Source: Delphinus delphis (Eukaryota > Chordata > Mammalia > Artiodactyla > Delphinidae). Taken from it: a stretch of 64,000 nt of DNA. This document shows, piece by piece, positions 1 through 11,959 of the stretch (the first letter of the stretch is position 1; the number at the start of each line of letters is the position of its first letter). A program made the position numbers and the translations under genes. The notes beneath the pieces were generated by a model. It had not been told where the DNA came from. It did no database searches and saw only the letters and a program-made list of their open reading frames with translations. The stretch covers positions 39,767,380 through 39,831,379 of the forward strand of contig NC_082700.1 in the NCBI RefSeq assembly GCF_949987515.2. Reading direction: 5' to 3'.

Positions 1-1284
1 TTTCATTGCTTGTCCATCTAAACCTATATTAGCACAGAGATAACCATATTATAAAGATTTTGAATGTTTCCAAATACGAAAAGACATGGGTCAGATGATA
101 AGTGAATACAGGCTTAAGTAAAAGAAGAGCTAAATGGAAGTGAACAGATCAATAACTAGTTGAAAATTATAGTAGTTACATAAACTGATAAGTGAAGGAA
201 ATACATTAACAGAATTAAAGATTTTACACAGCTTATTATCACTATTTTGAATCCCTGAAGAAAGGCATTTTAAATTTATCATTTTCTCAAAAACTTTCTG
301 TATGATGTAATTTTGAGTTGTAAATATCTAGAAATTGAACAATAATAACTAAACAATAGGAGTATTGAGAGAAAATTTCAAGACCCTGACCCAAATCAAA
401 TGTTCAGATGCAAGAGGAAGCAGAGTTCTAAGACTTTCTAAATTGTCTTACTTTACTTATCCACGGAGAAAATATAAGAAAAGAGATGCAGTTGAAATCT
501 TTAATTGCCTTCTAAGTTTTCTTCTGGCTGTAAACTTCTAATTTTCTAGCAGTAGGTTTGGGATGATGGAAAAAAATAATATTTTGTATCCATGAAAACC
601 TTTTCATGAGTTTGGTTGGAACATGAGTATGGTTATCAATATTTTTGGTAGAGGATGAACACTGCTACCTGAAAAAGCAATATTAAAAGTCCCCTAGGGG
701 GAGCTAAATAGAATGAGTGATTTTATTTTTTGTGGTGTGATTATAGACAATAGTTTTTTAGCTGAAAATAACCCTGCATTATAGGAAGTGGAAAAGTGTG
801 CACTCAAATACTTGGTAGCTTTGGTAACAATTACACCAACATTTGAAGGTCAGTTTGTACACCTGATGCATCATCCCAAGTGAAGTCTATTTTTCCTATA
901 TTATTATATTTTTACTTCTTTGGTGCTTTTTTGTTAATTCACACTCTTCTTTATATCTTTTATAACCTGCAAATTACATTTATTAAATATATACTGTGTC
1001 ATGCTGTACTTTATTTTATGCAAAATAAGTGAAATAACATGAACATTTTATTTTCAGTAAATTTGGAATCTAAAGTAGACAGGCTTATGTAGAATTATAC
1101 ATATTGAGCATTAGGAGAATCTACATTTCAAAAACTAGAGTGACAGTAATGGACTGAGTCATTAAAAATCAGTGGATTCTTGTTATTCACAGCAGTTATA
1201 TTCTGTTAAGTCACTCCTAATACTGAATTAGCAAATACTAAACCATTGCTCCTGGGGGAATATATATATATGTATATTCCTATA
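1..1284. other. Unique AT-rich DNA, no feature recognised
   Basis: I see no coding potential beyond chance-length frames, no repeat family I can name and no RNA gene. A short TA-rich run lies near 1261-1275. The stretch is ordinary AT-rich mammalian intergenic or intronic DNA. Confidence 0.6.
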
Positions 1285-1445
1285 GATTATAATCTCAAAT
1301 CCTAAAACCAACTCATCCTGGTAGATTCTATTTTCTTTACAAAAGAGAAGTGACTTGCCTGAGGCCACTCCAGTAACAGGTGCCAGAGTTAGAATTCAAA
1401 CTCCATCCAACTAGTCCCAGAGCCAGAGCTTCTCACACATCACTG
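1285..1445 (-). repeat. MIR SINE, old copy
   Basis: The reverse complement follows the MIR body. The plus strand shows the diagnostic order: a degraded 'ttttacagatgaggaaactgag' equivalent at about 1333-1350, then 'agtgacttgcctgaggccac' (the MIR core 'aagtaacttgcccaaggtcac' equivalent), then 'agagttagaattcaaact' and 'agagccagagcttctcac'. MIR is an ancient mammalian tRNA-derived SINE shared by all placental mammals, so divergence is expected. No target-site duplication survives. Confidence 0.75.
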
Positions 1446-2369
1446 TACTTCCCCCTACTTGTCATTTCCATCCTCTGATCATCTCTGTATGAGAGCTGAA
1501 GGCTTAACGGTACCTTACTGGACTTGAGCTGGGAACATGCCAATAGGGAGATTCAAAATTTTCATCCTCTGTGCATGTCCCTGAATGACTGCAAAAGTTT
1601 GTGAGTATTGATTTGGGGTAACAAATACATTTTAACAAGCAGGAAAATTTGAAAATACAGAATCCAGGAATAATAAGGATCAACTGCACACCTTTATGAA
1701 TTTGATTCTGTCATCATTATGATTTCCAGTAAAGTCACTCTGGAATACTTCATCTACATTAGTAGAATAATTATTTTCTACATAGGATGTTATTCAGTTC
1801 TAACTTCCTTACATATTTAATTTATTTTCTATAGGCACAAGAAATCTACCTGTACCTTAGACCAAAATATTGCAGAATAATAAAAGTCTTTGGTGGTTGA
1901 AAGATTTTCTGAATGCCCTTTTATCTCTCCTAGATAGACTAGTATGTGTTTAGTGATACTGACTTTTTAAATCTTCCATCAGTGGCATGAAGTACATTGA
2001 GTTAATTTTGGGGACCAACATTTCATCTTTCAATTTTTCTTATGTGTGAATCAAATGATATAAATTATTGATAGTCTATTACAAATGCTGTATTCAGATA
2101 TTTATAAAATAATTAGAATATACACAGAGTTTACAATAAAAAATACATAAATGCTTTACAGATTAGTAGACTGAGGTTGAGAAGTGGTAGGTGTTTCATT
2201 TAATATATATTAGTGGTACAGATTGAAACTTAAATGATTTCTTCTGTCTTCCAGATTAGTGGCTCAATATCACTGCACACTACTTCTGGGCACAATTATT
2301 TTCCAGAAAGCAGTTCATTTAATAGAAATATATTAAGAGTCAAAGAGTCTTGGAATCTAGTATTATCTC
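1446..2369. other. Unique AT-rich DNA, no feature recognised
   Basis: This 0.9-kb stretch contains a 61-codon open frame on the minus strand (1504-1689). It resembles no known protein and has no supporting splice or promoter context. I see nothing else. Confidence 0.6.
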
Positions 2370-2705
2370 TTCAATAATTCATTTTTAAATTGTGAAATGA
2401 TTTTCTTACAATAAAAGATACAAAATTTAAGTGTATAGTTATGAGTTTGAAAAATGACTACACTCATGTAACCATGATTCTAATAAAGATATACAATATT
2501 TCTATCACTCTAGAAAGTTTTCTCATGACACTTTTTAGTCAATTCTGACCTCAAAGGTAATCACTGTTCTCATTTCTGTCATCAGTGATTAGTTCCAGAA
2601 CATCAAATAACTGGAATACTGAAACATTCTTCTTCTTTTCTGTCTTGCTTATTTTGCCCAACATAATGTTTCTGGGATTCCCTAGGTTATGCATTAACAG
2701 GTTCT
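2370..2705 (-). mobile_element. Old LINE-1 3' UTR fragment (L1M type)
   Basis: The plus strand carries the degraded reverse complement of an old L1 3' UTR. Landmarks in order are 'tttaagtgtatagttatgagtttg', 'actcatgtaaccatgattc', 'aaagatatacaatatttctatcactc', 'aggtaatcactgttctcatttctgtc' and 'cataatgtttctgggattc'. These match the old L1M 3' UTR order closely enough to call the class but not the subfamily. Long divergence has removed any duplication. Confidence 0.6.
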
Positions 2706-3260
2706 TTTTGTCTCTCCCTCTGTACTTTAGTTTGGATGATTTCTGTTGACCTGCTCAAATTTATTAATCCTCTCTTCTGCTATGTCCAATCTACTCTATA
2801 CCCAAACCAATTTGTTTTTATATGGAGTTTTTCAGTTTTTAGGATTTTCATGTGATTTTATTTTTTCAATTTATGAATTTCCCATTTAATACCCTTCTAT
2901 AGATTCTTTAAAATATTTATTCAAATTATTTTAAAATTATTTTCTGCCAATTTCAACATTCAGGCTGCCTTTTGTTCTATTTCTATTGACACTTTTTTGC
3001 ATGGGTCACATTTTCCTGTTTTGTGCATGTCCAATAAACTTGTATTTTTTCACTGGCATTTGTAAATAGATATGAAATAGAGAGCCTGGGTTTTGTTGTC
3101 CTCCTCTGGAAAGTGTTCTGTTTGTTCTAGCAGGTAGTTTACTGGCAGTTCAGCTTTGTCCTTTGTAGGCTTAGTTTTATTCTTGCTTATACTTGTCTCA
3201 ACATGCAGTTTCTTACTTCTCTGTTGTGAAATTCAATGTTTCTATAAAAATCCTGAAAGT
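2706..3260 (-). mobile_element. Probable old LINE-derived remnant
   Basis: The text resembles a strongly diverged L1M or HAL1 segment read in reverse. Landmarks are 'tttattaatcctctcttctgc', 'atgtccaatctactct', 'ttctgccaatttcaacattc' and 'gggtcacattttcctgtt'. A frame of 72 codons at 3351-3569 and neighbouring frames beyond this piece have no protein family I recognise. The assignment is by pattern memory only. Confidence 0.45.
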
Positions 3261-5589
3261 TATCAAGCCCTTTTAAATTGGTGGAACACTAAGTTCCAAA
3301 TGTCACTTCCTTAGGTAGACAGCTACTTAAATAACTGCTCTTACAATCCCTTGGACCCTTACATTTCCAGTTTAGTGACAGATGAAGGATTAAGGGGAGT
3401 TTTATACAGATTTTTGGTCCTTCTTTTTTTGTGGCTTCCTACTTCTGGCAGTTTTGTATTAATTTCCAGAGACTCTAGTGAGTCCAAACTCTATCCTCTG
3501 ACTTCTCAGACCAATAAAATTCTGGCTCTCTGCTTAAAACTTGTTCATTGTTCCACATTGTGGGCTTAACAGGGCTCTCATGAAAGCAGCCATCCAATGG
3601 GTTCCCCTCTTGGATGAGTTATATTTACTAAGGTTTCTGCTTGCTTTTGGCCCATTTTTTAAGTGCCTTCCAAAGTTGTTTTCTATATTTTTTCCTGAGT
3701 TTACTGTTGCTACTAGTAAGAGCATTAATCCAGTAGAAGCAAATTTACTATTACTGGAAGACTAATTTATTTTTTAAGACCAAAGAAATCACAACTGAAC
3801 TCTATTTCAAACTTCCCATCTTTGAGAAGTTGCTGATGTATGCCAGTTTTTTTAGTTGGACTACTATGATGTAAACTGAGATAATTTAGAGAATTATACT
3901 TCAAGCTATTCAGAAGAAATTTGAATCATGAATCAAAGCTTCATTGTTATTCTTTTTCCAACTCTCTACTCTCCAAATCTTCAGTTGTTTAAAAGAATTG
4001 CACACCTTCTTCTAAGAATGTGAAAAAGTACAGTTAAACATGCTTAAAATACTAAGGTCATATATATAAATTGGAATATATATTAAGAATTTAAGAGTCC
4101 ATTTTTGACTGTTGCAGCCATAGTATGGATTTCAAAAATAAGCCCAGATTATATACAAGGAAATTGTTTGTCCAATTTAAAAGCTATCAGATTTCATCAT
4201 TTGCTTATTTGGAAATAAACACACTAATCCATGTCTTATTCTTATTTCATAAGAATGACTGATCTACTTTTAGAGAAGAATTAACTGGTAGTTAAATAAC
4301 TTTTACCTAATAAAAATGTAATATCTTAAAGCAGCACAAAAATACTTTAACCTAAATGCCCTGGTTTAAACTGAGACCAAGGTATGGTGAGTTAGGTGAA
4401 TCACAGTGAGAAAAAAAATAAGGATTATGTTGGCTTAATAATATCTCAAATCATCTAGAATATGTCATGGTTTACCAAGTCTCAGTTTTAAAAATTTCAT
4501 ATGTGATTATATAGGATTCATGTTGATATTTAGTGACATTTTGAAGCAGCAGCATCTTATCTTTGTTTTAATAAATTAGGATCTAAAATAAGCTATTATA
4601 ACTTGACATTTGACCTCCAAAGTGAAGAATGTTTTCTAAATGCCAAATCATTTAATTAATAAAAGATGACACTGAAATGACTAATTGCCCTTATTGTATG
4701 GATACCTTTGATAAAATGAGGATTTTCAGTGTACAGTTCTAGTTTTCTTTTAAACGCTATTACTTGCTGTATAAAATCTGAAACTCTGAGTTTGGACTAC
4801 AAGCTCTGTTATCAATCAAAAACATTCTTTCTCTCTCAGATATATCTAAAAACACCCTCCACTTCATACTACTTTCTTCTACTATAGTTTTAGATTCTAC
4901 TCTTAGTCTTTTCTTCTCTCTCTTCATCTATTGTAAAGCCAGAAAATTACATTTTTGTTGGGTTTTAACAATTTCTTTTTGGTGGAAAGAGTAAAGGTCA
5001 GGCAGCATTCCATTTCAGGAAGATAGTTAAATGGCTAGCATTAAAGTGTCTGCTAAAATGATGGAGTAGTATTCATTTTTATTTTTCAGTGAAACCATAT
5101 GAAATCACAAATAAAAGCACTCACTACCTTTAATGTCAGAATTTAAATTAAAAAGTCTTTTATGTTTTTGCCTCCTAAATCAAAACATATTATGAACAAT
5201 TCATGTTGGCTTCAATGTCTTTTCCTTTTTAAAATAGTTTTGAAGTCTGAATTATAGCCAAATAATTTTAAATTTAAAACAATCTTATTTATCAGGAAAA
5301 TAATTTTTTAAAGCTAGATGTTCAATATTTAGTTTTTGACCTTATTCATTATTAAATAGTTGAAAAAAATATTTAAGATGCAAGTGGGTCAAATGTGGCA
5401 CCATCTATTTCTGTAAGGCAAATGTGAGAAAACTTCTTAATGTGTAGTTGGTAGTGTGTCCAAAGGAAAAGAAGAAAACCATTTTTGTGTTTGGAATATT
5501 TTTGCTTGTTTTTTAAACCATTGAATATTAAATCTAAATATAAGAATAATAGCCACTATAACTGCAATGATGAAAATAATAATAAAAAA
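3261..5589. other. Unique AT-rich DNA, no feature recognised
   Basis: Short open frames between 3351 and 3765 overlap on both strands and look like chance. The rest is AT-rich without a recognisable repeat, RNA or exon. A highly diverged continuation of the old LINE remnant to about 3700 is possible but unsupported. Confidence 0.5.
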
Positions 5590-5720
5590 CAAAACTACCA
5601 TAATAATAGTTTCCACTGATTGAGTGCTAATTACAGGACAGGTACAATGATAAATTGTTTACTTAAATGAGTTTTTGTGTTTTAATAAGTCTAGTAACCT
5701 TTAAAAATTCACTGTGAAAG
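5590..5720 (-). repeat. MIR-like SINE fragment
   Basis: The plus strand reads 'actgattgagtgctaattacagg', then a degraded 'acttaaatgagtttttgtg'. This is the reverse complement of the MIR 3' half ('attgagcgcttactatgtgcc ... attaactcatttaat'). It is short and diverged. Confidence 0.5.
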
Positions 5721-5924
5721 CAATTTTAGAGTCTGGAAAAGAAGAAATAATTGTTTATTCATATAAAGTAAATTAATTTAAAAGTTATCAAACTGGATAG
5801 AGATGTAGCCTTAGATGTAGCCTCTAACCTTATAATTCTGATTGGTTTCAGAGGATAATAGAAAATATTTACTCTATTTTACAATTTGATGCAAATATAT
5901 TCTCTTCATAAGAAGCAATAGACT

Positions 5925-6050
5925 GTACAAAGGAAAGATCATAAACACTGATGAAACGAGCCTGAGTTGGAGTCCTGGTTCAGCCACATCTTGTCAAATT
6001 CTTGTCTTAATTTTTTATTTTCAAATCTATTTAAAATTTATTTATTTCAT
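5925..6050 (+). repeat. MIR-like SINE fragment
   Basis: 'gagcctgagttggagtcctg' followed by 'gttcagccacatcttgtcaaattc' matches the MIR 5' half ('ggagccagactgcctgggttcgaatcccggctctgccactt...'). Only the 5' half is recognisable. The downstream part fades into AT-rich sequence. Confidence 0.45.
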
Positions 6051-7839
6051 GAAAAAGAATTGTATTGTTGAAGTCATAGCAATAGGAAAGCAAGAAAGCC
6101 ATAAGCACAATAGACATTGATGTAAAAGGTAGCATGACATTGGCTATTGCTCTGCCTGTGAAGAACGAAGTCCATGGTCATGTGCACAGGCTTTCATTGG
6201 TAGTGACATCTGCACCTGCTTGGGGGCTGAAGTGAATGACTGTAAGCCTTGTGATGAAGAGAGTAAGTCATTCAGGAAACATAAAAAAAAAAAGACCTTT
6301 TTCTTAACTACATTGAAATAGCTTCAGAAGTGATATCCTTATATAACTATATTTCACCATATATAATTCTCTATATATGTATACATAAATATTATATATT
6401 TCATATACACTTATCTACATGCCTTATACTCTCGACAACCACCAATGAAGTTATAAACATCTGGAGTATCATTCTGTAGCAATATGAATGTCATCAGCAT
6501 CATAGTACATAAGCACTATTTTTATGTTTTGTTTTCAAAGCAACAGGTTTTTATTTCTCTTTCTTTTTCTCTAATTGATAAGTCAATGTGAGTGTTACTT
6601 TGGACCCAGAGGCAAAGAGTGCTACATAACATGTTTTCTGCATTTAAGGATTAAAAATCAAATTAGAAACTAAAAACTTAGAAAGAAGAAAAAATAAGAA
6701 ACAATAAAGTTTGTATGTGACCAATTCAAAAATTTGTGTCAGGCTTAACAATTCCAGAGTTTGAGGGAAAATATGGAGGTCAGCTGACACTTCATTAACA
6801 TCCACTAAAAGTGGGTTATTATGACTAAAAATATAGGATGAGAAAATAAATATATGTTATATTCCATAATCCTCCATTAGCTTTTAATTTTTGTCGTACA
6901 TGTCAATTCCCATATGTCTTTTCTTTCCTGTGGGTACTTTATGTTTTATTCCAAGTATTCTGGATTACTGATTTTATCCCTTGCTTGGTTCAGATTGAGA
7001 CATGTGCATAGATCTTAGTATAGATATAGATGTATATATGGAGGTACACATATATAGAGATATAGCTAACCAAATATAATTAGATAGCACAATAATGTTA
7101 TTTTTAACTAATAGAATTTGATAAATATGCACTCAATATTTTCCTAGTCCACTTTTATTACATTTCTGGACAAGTTTATGATTGTTTTTAATCTGATAAT
7201 TTTTAAGATGGTGACATAAATATATCAAGACAATGATAAAACCAATAAACTTGCTTAATATAATTCACCAACTTTTTCTTCATTTCTGGCCAATCAACCA
7301 GAGATGTAATAATATGGAAAAGACCTTGTATGACTCAGTCATAGTTTCAGTACTCTTATGTTCAGTATCAATAATCATTGCTATTGCCTTTTGGACAATA
7401 AAAAAACACAAATAATAATGTAGAATTTGGGAAAATTTTAGCATAATTTTCTGCCTGCTGTAAAAAGTTCTTAAAATGAAAATGTATATTTTGTATTCAC
7501 TATTCTGAATAATATATTTCTGTTTGGTCAGTTTAGAAAATCTTTTCATTGTATCCATAAAATTTTCATTATGTTTTCAATGTATAAATAATTCATAAAA
7601 CATGAAAAATAAAGAATATAAATGATACAAAAAGTAACATAACTATCTTCATTGAAGTGGCCCTGGAGATGAGCATGTTTTCTCACCTTATAACAGTATC
7701 CCACAATGACTAGAGGAAATCATGTTTTATCTTATACAAGATTTCTCTATACATATTAATACAATGGCTGTATTAATTTATATACACATACACATATACA
7801 TGAATTTATTAAAAAATATGACATGATTTCTGTCCATAT
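6051..7839. other. Unique AT-rich DNA with TA-rich patches
   Basis: A relatively GC-balanced patch at about 6125-6265 stands out, but its translations match nothing I know. TA-rich runs occur at about 6350-6410 and 7015-7065. Open frames at 7233-7415 and 7280-7558 overlap on opposite strands and are not convincing genes. Confidence 0.5.
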
Positions 7840-9715
7840 TTGTATATACAAAATCAACACGCATAAACCCATTATGTTTTGATATACTAACAATGTACAG
7901 ACTGAAGGAAATTAAGAAAAAAATCTTATTTACAATAGCATCAAAAAGAATAAAATACTTAGGAATTAACTTAAGCAGGAAGCAAAAGACTTGCACACTA
8001 AAACATACAAAACAATACTAAAAATATTAAAGAATACACATCTAATGAAAAGACTTTCTGTGTTCATGGATTGGAAGACTTAATATGATTAAAATGTCCA
8101 TATTACACAAAGTGATTTACAGTTCAATGCAATCACTATCAAAATCTGAAAGCATTGTTTTGCAGAAATAGAAGAAGAAATTATACAATTCGTATAGAAT
8201 CTCAAGAGACCTGAATAGCCAGAACAATTTGAGAAAGAAAAGCAAAGCTAGAGGCCTCAAACTCCATGATTTGAAAATATATTACAAAGCTACAGTAATC
8301 AAAGCAACATAATAATGATATAAAAGCAGACATATTGACTAATGGAACAGAATAGAAAGCCCAGAAATAAACCTTCACAGATATGGTCAAATTATTTTTA
8401 ACAAGAGTGTCATGACTGCGCAATGGGGGAAAGAATAGTCTTTTTTATAAAGGGTGCTGGGAAAACTGGATATCCACATTCAAAAGAATGAAATTGGGCC
8501 TTTACCTTACACATATACAACAATTAATTCTATATGAATTTAAGACCTAAACATAAGATCTAAACCAATAAAACTTTTAAAAGCAAACATAGGGTAAAAA
8601 GCTTTATGACATTGGATTTTCCAGTGACTTCTTGGATATAACACCAAAAGCAGTCAATAAAAGCAAAAATAGACAAGTGGGACTACAGTAAACTTTAAAA
8701 CTTCTTGACAGCAAAATAAACAATCAACAGAGTGAAAAGAAAACCTACAGAATGGAAGAAAATATTTTCAAACCGTATATCTGATGAGTTAATATCCAGA
8801 ATATACAAAGAACTCTTACAACTCAACAACAACCAAAAACCAACCATTTTTAAAATGGTCAAATGACTGAATAGATTGTTCTCCAAAAAAAGATATACAA
8901 ATGACCATCAAGAATATAAAAAAGATGCACAGCATCATTAATCATTAGGGAAATGAATAACAAAGCTACAGTCAGATATCACCTTGCACCCATTATGGTG
9001 ACTACTAGCAAAAAAAAAAAAACAAAAAAAAAAAAACAAGTGTTGGTGAGGATGTGGAAAAATTGGGACACTTGTACACTGTTTGGTGGGCATGTGAAAT
9101 GGTGCAACTTCTATGGAAAACAGTATGGAGATTCCTCAAAAAACTAAGAATAGAATTATCATGTGATCCAGTAATCTCACTTCAGGATATATACACAAAA
9201 AAATTGTAAACAGGATCTCAAAGAGATATTTATGCAACCATTTTAAAACAGCATTATTCACAGTAGTCAAGAGATGGAAGCAACCCAAACATCCGCAGGC
9301 AAAGAAATGGAGAAAGGAAATGTTGTATATATATAGAATGGAATATTATTCTGAGTTAAAGAAGTCAGACGTCACAACACAGCTAAAATTTGATGACACT
9401 ATGTAAGTAAAATAAGCCAGAAAAAAGAAAGACAAATACTGCATAATTACACTTAACATTATTAAACTTGTTATATGAGATATCTAAAGACGTTAAACTC
9501 TTAAAAATGGAAAATAGGCTGGTGGTTGCCAGGGTCTAGGCACTGCGGGAAAAGGGAAGTTGTTCAATGAGTATTGAGTTTCAGCTTTGCAAGAAGAAAA
9601 AGTTCCAGAGATCTCTTGCACAAAAACGTGCATATAGCTGCATTTAACATTTAAAAATGGTTAAAATTTTATTTTATGTGTTTTTTACCACAATAAAATT
9701 TAATGAAAATAAAAT
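7840..9715 (+). mobile_element. LINE-1 3' half (older L1M type), 5' truncated
   Basis: This L1 enters in the C-terminal part of ORF2 and runs to its 3' end. In order it shows 'aaaaagaataaaatacttagg' (encoding the conserved KRIKYLG-type motif), 'gttcatggattggaagactta', 'gaatggaaga...atctgatgag', 'atgactg' frames of the C-terminal cysteine region, and a 3' UTR with 'ggctggtggttgccagggtctagg' ending 'ttaccacaataaaattt'. Stops and frameshifts break ORF2 throughout, so it is inert. An A-rich run at 9009-9041 is an internal expansion. The 3' UTR type places it among older eutherian L1s rather than the younger cetartiodactyl L1s elsewhere in the window. Confidence 0.88.
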
Positions 9716-10179
9716 TCTTATTAATTTTGTTTTTAATTCTCAAATGACATCTCTTTAATGTAGCTAGATACTTTAGGAATTTTAAACAGACTTAACAATA
9801 TTAGTGGTTTAATGTCAGAGGAAAAGATGATATTCAGTACTTAAGTAAAATTTTCTATAATCCTGTTTCTGGTCATTTGTTTTCCAGCAATTTTTTTTGA
9901 TACACTCAAGCTAATACTGGAAATTCTCATATTAATAACTTCAATGTACTAATAGAAAATACTAAAAGAGAACTTATTATTTAGGAATGGGAAAATAACA
10001 ATTTAATTTACCAGATTCTCAGAAATTACTAGGATAGCCCTTGCCTATTTTGTATACACATGGTCAAACACATAAACAGGGTTTTGGCACATACAGAGTT
10101 GGAATTATTCATGATTCCTCTTTTTCTCTCCTATAGCACAGCAAAGCAATTAAAAATTCTGTTGAGACTTCCTTCAAAT
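9716..10179. other. Unique AT-rich DNA
   Basis: I see no repeat or gene here. The 69-codon frame beginning at 10060 runs into the L2 fragment and is not a gene. Confidence 0.5.
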
Positions 10180-10860
10180 TACATTTGGTTATTGATAAAG
10201 TCATACACAATACCTCCATTATTACCACCACAGTCTATTATCTCTTGCCTTGATACAATTGCTTCCTAATTGCTCTCCCTGCTACCACCATCACTTTCTT
10301 ACCATCTATTCCCACCCAGTAACCGGTCTAATCCTTTTAAAATGTAGGTCAAATCATGATCTTTCTCTCCTCATAATTCTTTTTACCCTCTCATATTTTA
10401 ATGGCCGAGAAAATATTTTCATTGATATTTTCACTGTCCATTTTCAATCCCTACCACAGGAAACTATCTGACAATTTTCTACCTCCATTCCAGTCTCAGT
10501 GGCCTCCTTACTAACTTGGATCCTCTAGATACCCATCCTGATATTGCACTGTTGTATTCTTTGCCTGCAATGATCTACTCCGAAAATCAGCATCACTTTA
10601 ACTTTCTTAAACTATTGTTCAAATGCCACCTTCTCAGTGAAGCCTGCTTTGACCACTCTATTTATAATTGTGACCCCACACCTATACCCTATTCCCAGTG
10701 TCTTTTTTCTCCATATTATTTGTGACTCTATAACATAATATATAATTATTTATAATATTTAGTGACTTTCTTCAATGACTAAAACATAAAATCTCTGCAA
10801 TCATTGCCTTTGTATTGCTCACAGATGAACTATAACTTTATGCAATGATTTTTCTTTGTC
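10180..10860 (+). mobile_element. LINE-2 (L2) 3' portion, old copy
   Basis: The order of landmarks matches the end of L2: 'cttgatacaattgcttcctaa', 'ctctccctgctaccaccatc', 'aatccttttaaaatgtaggtc', then 'caaatgccaccttctcagtgaagcc' and 'tgctttgaccactctattta'. L2 is an ancient mammalian non-LTR retrotransposon and is always fossil in placental mammals. The open frames at 10060-10725 are accidental readings of this fossil. Confidence 0.78.
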
Positions 10861-10899
10861 TGTGGACACATAGAGTGAGGGTCATGAAATGTCTTTTTT

Positions 10900-11505
10900 T
10901 TTTAACTTTTTTTTTTAAATAATGATGGGCATAAAGAAAAGTTGTCCAAATAATTTCCAAATACTCAGAGTCTCTATATGTTTACATTTTACCGCATTTG
11001 ATTTCTGATTCCCCCTCCACCCCTCTCCTCTCCATATACATACATAGAGATATTTTGACTGTGAGAGTAAGACACAAACATGATGCTCCTTCACCCCTAA
11101 ATTATTCCGTGTTTTCTAAAAACAAGGATGTTCTCTTATGTTACCACAGTAAAATTGTCAAACTCACAAAACTAACATTGATACCGTGCTGATATCAAAG
11201 TTACAGACCTTATTAAGATTTCACCAGTTGTGCCAGCAATGCCATTTATAACAAAAGAAAACAAAAAGCAACCAAACACCACCTCCATGTCATGCCTCTC
11301 TAATCCCCTAAACTGGAAGCCTTCCTTTACTTTCCTTGTCTTTCTTGACCTCGACATTTTCCTTGACATTTTTGCGAGCACCAATGAGTTGTTTTGTGGG
11401 AAGATCCTCAGTGGGTTTTGTCTGGCATCATGTCATGATTAGATTCTGGTTACACACATTTGGCAGGAAACCCACAGAAGTTATTGTTGTGTCATTGTAG
11501 GAATT
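10900..11505 (-). mobile_element. Old LINE-1 3' UTR (L1M type), cut by younger L1
   Basis: Reverse-oriented L1M 3' UTR. Landmarks are 'gtgagagtaagacacaaacatgatg', 'ttcacccctaaattattcc', 'aacaaggatgttctcttatg', 'ttcaccagttgtgccagcaatg', 'ctttcttgacctcgacatttt' and 'gtcatgattagattctggttac'. It stops where the younger minus-strand L1 begins at about 11510, so it may be the older host of that insertion. I could not find its continuation beyond 16560. Confidence 0.72.
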
Positions 11506-11959
11506 ATCTCCTTTTTTTTTAACTTTTTATTTTATATTGGAGTACAGTTGATTAACAATGTTGTGTTAGTTTCAGATGTACAACAAAGTGATTCAGTTAT
11601 ACATATATATGTATCAATTCTTTTTCAAATTCCTTTCACAATTAGGCTGTTACAGAATATTGAGCAGAGTTTCCTGTGCTATACATTAGGTCCTTTTTGG
11701 TAATCTATTTTAAATATAGAGGTGTGTAGTTGTTAATCTCAAACTCCCTAACTATCCCTCCCCTCACCTAACCATAAGTTCGTTCTCTAAGTCTGTGAGT
11801 CTATTTTTGTTTTGTAAATAAGTTCATTTGTATCATATTTTTTTAAAAATTTCACATATAAGTGATATCATACAATATTTCTCTTTCTCTGACTTACTTC
11901 ACTCAGTATGACAATCTCTAGGTCCATCCACGTTGCTGCAAACAGCATTATTTCTTTTT

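Noticed and set aside
8953..9147. Lysine-rich 64-codon frame as a small protein
   Set aside because: It lies in the C-terminal end of an L1 ORF2 remnant, and the lysines come from an expanded A run.
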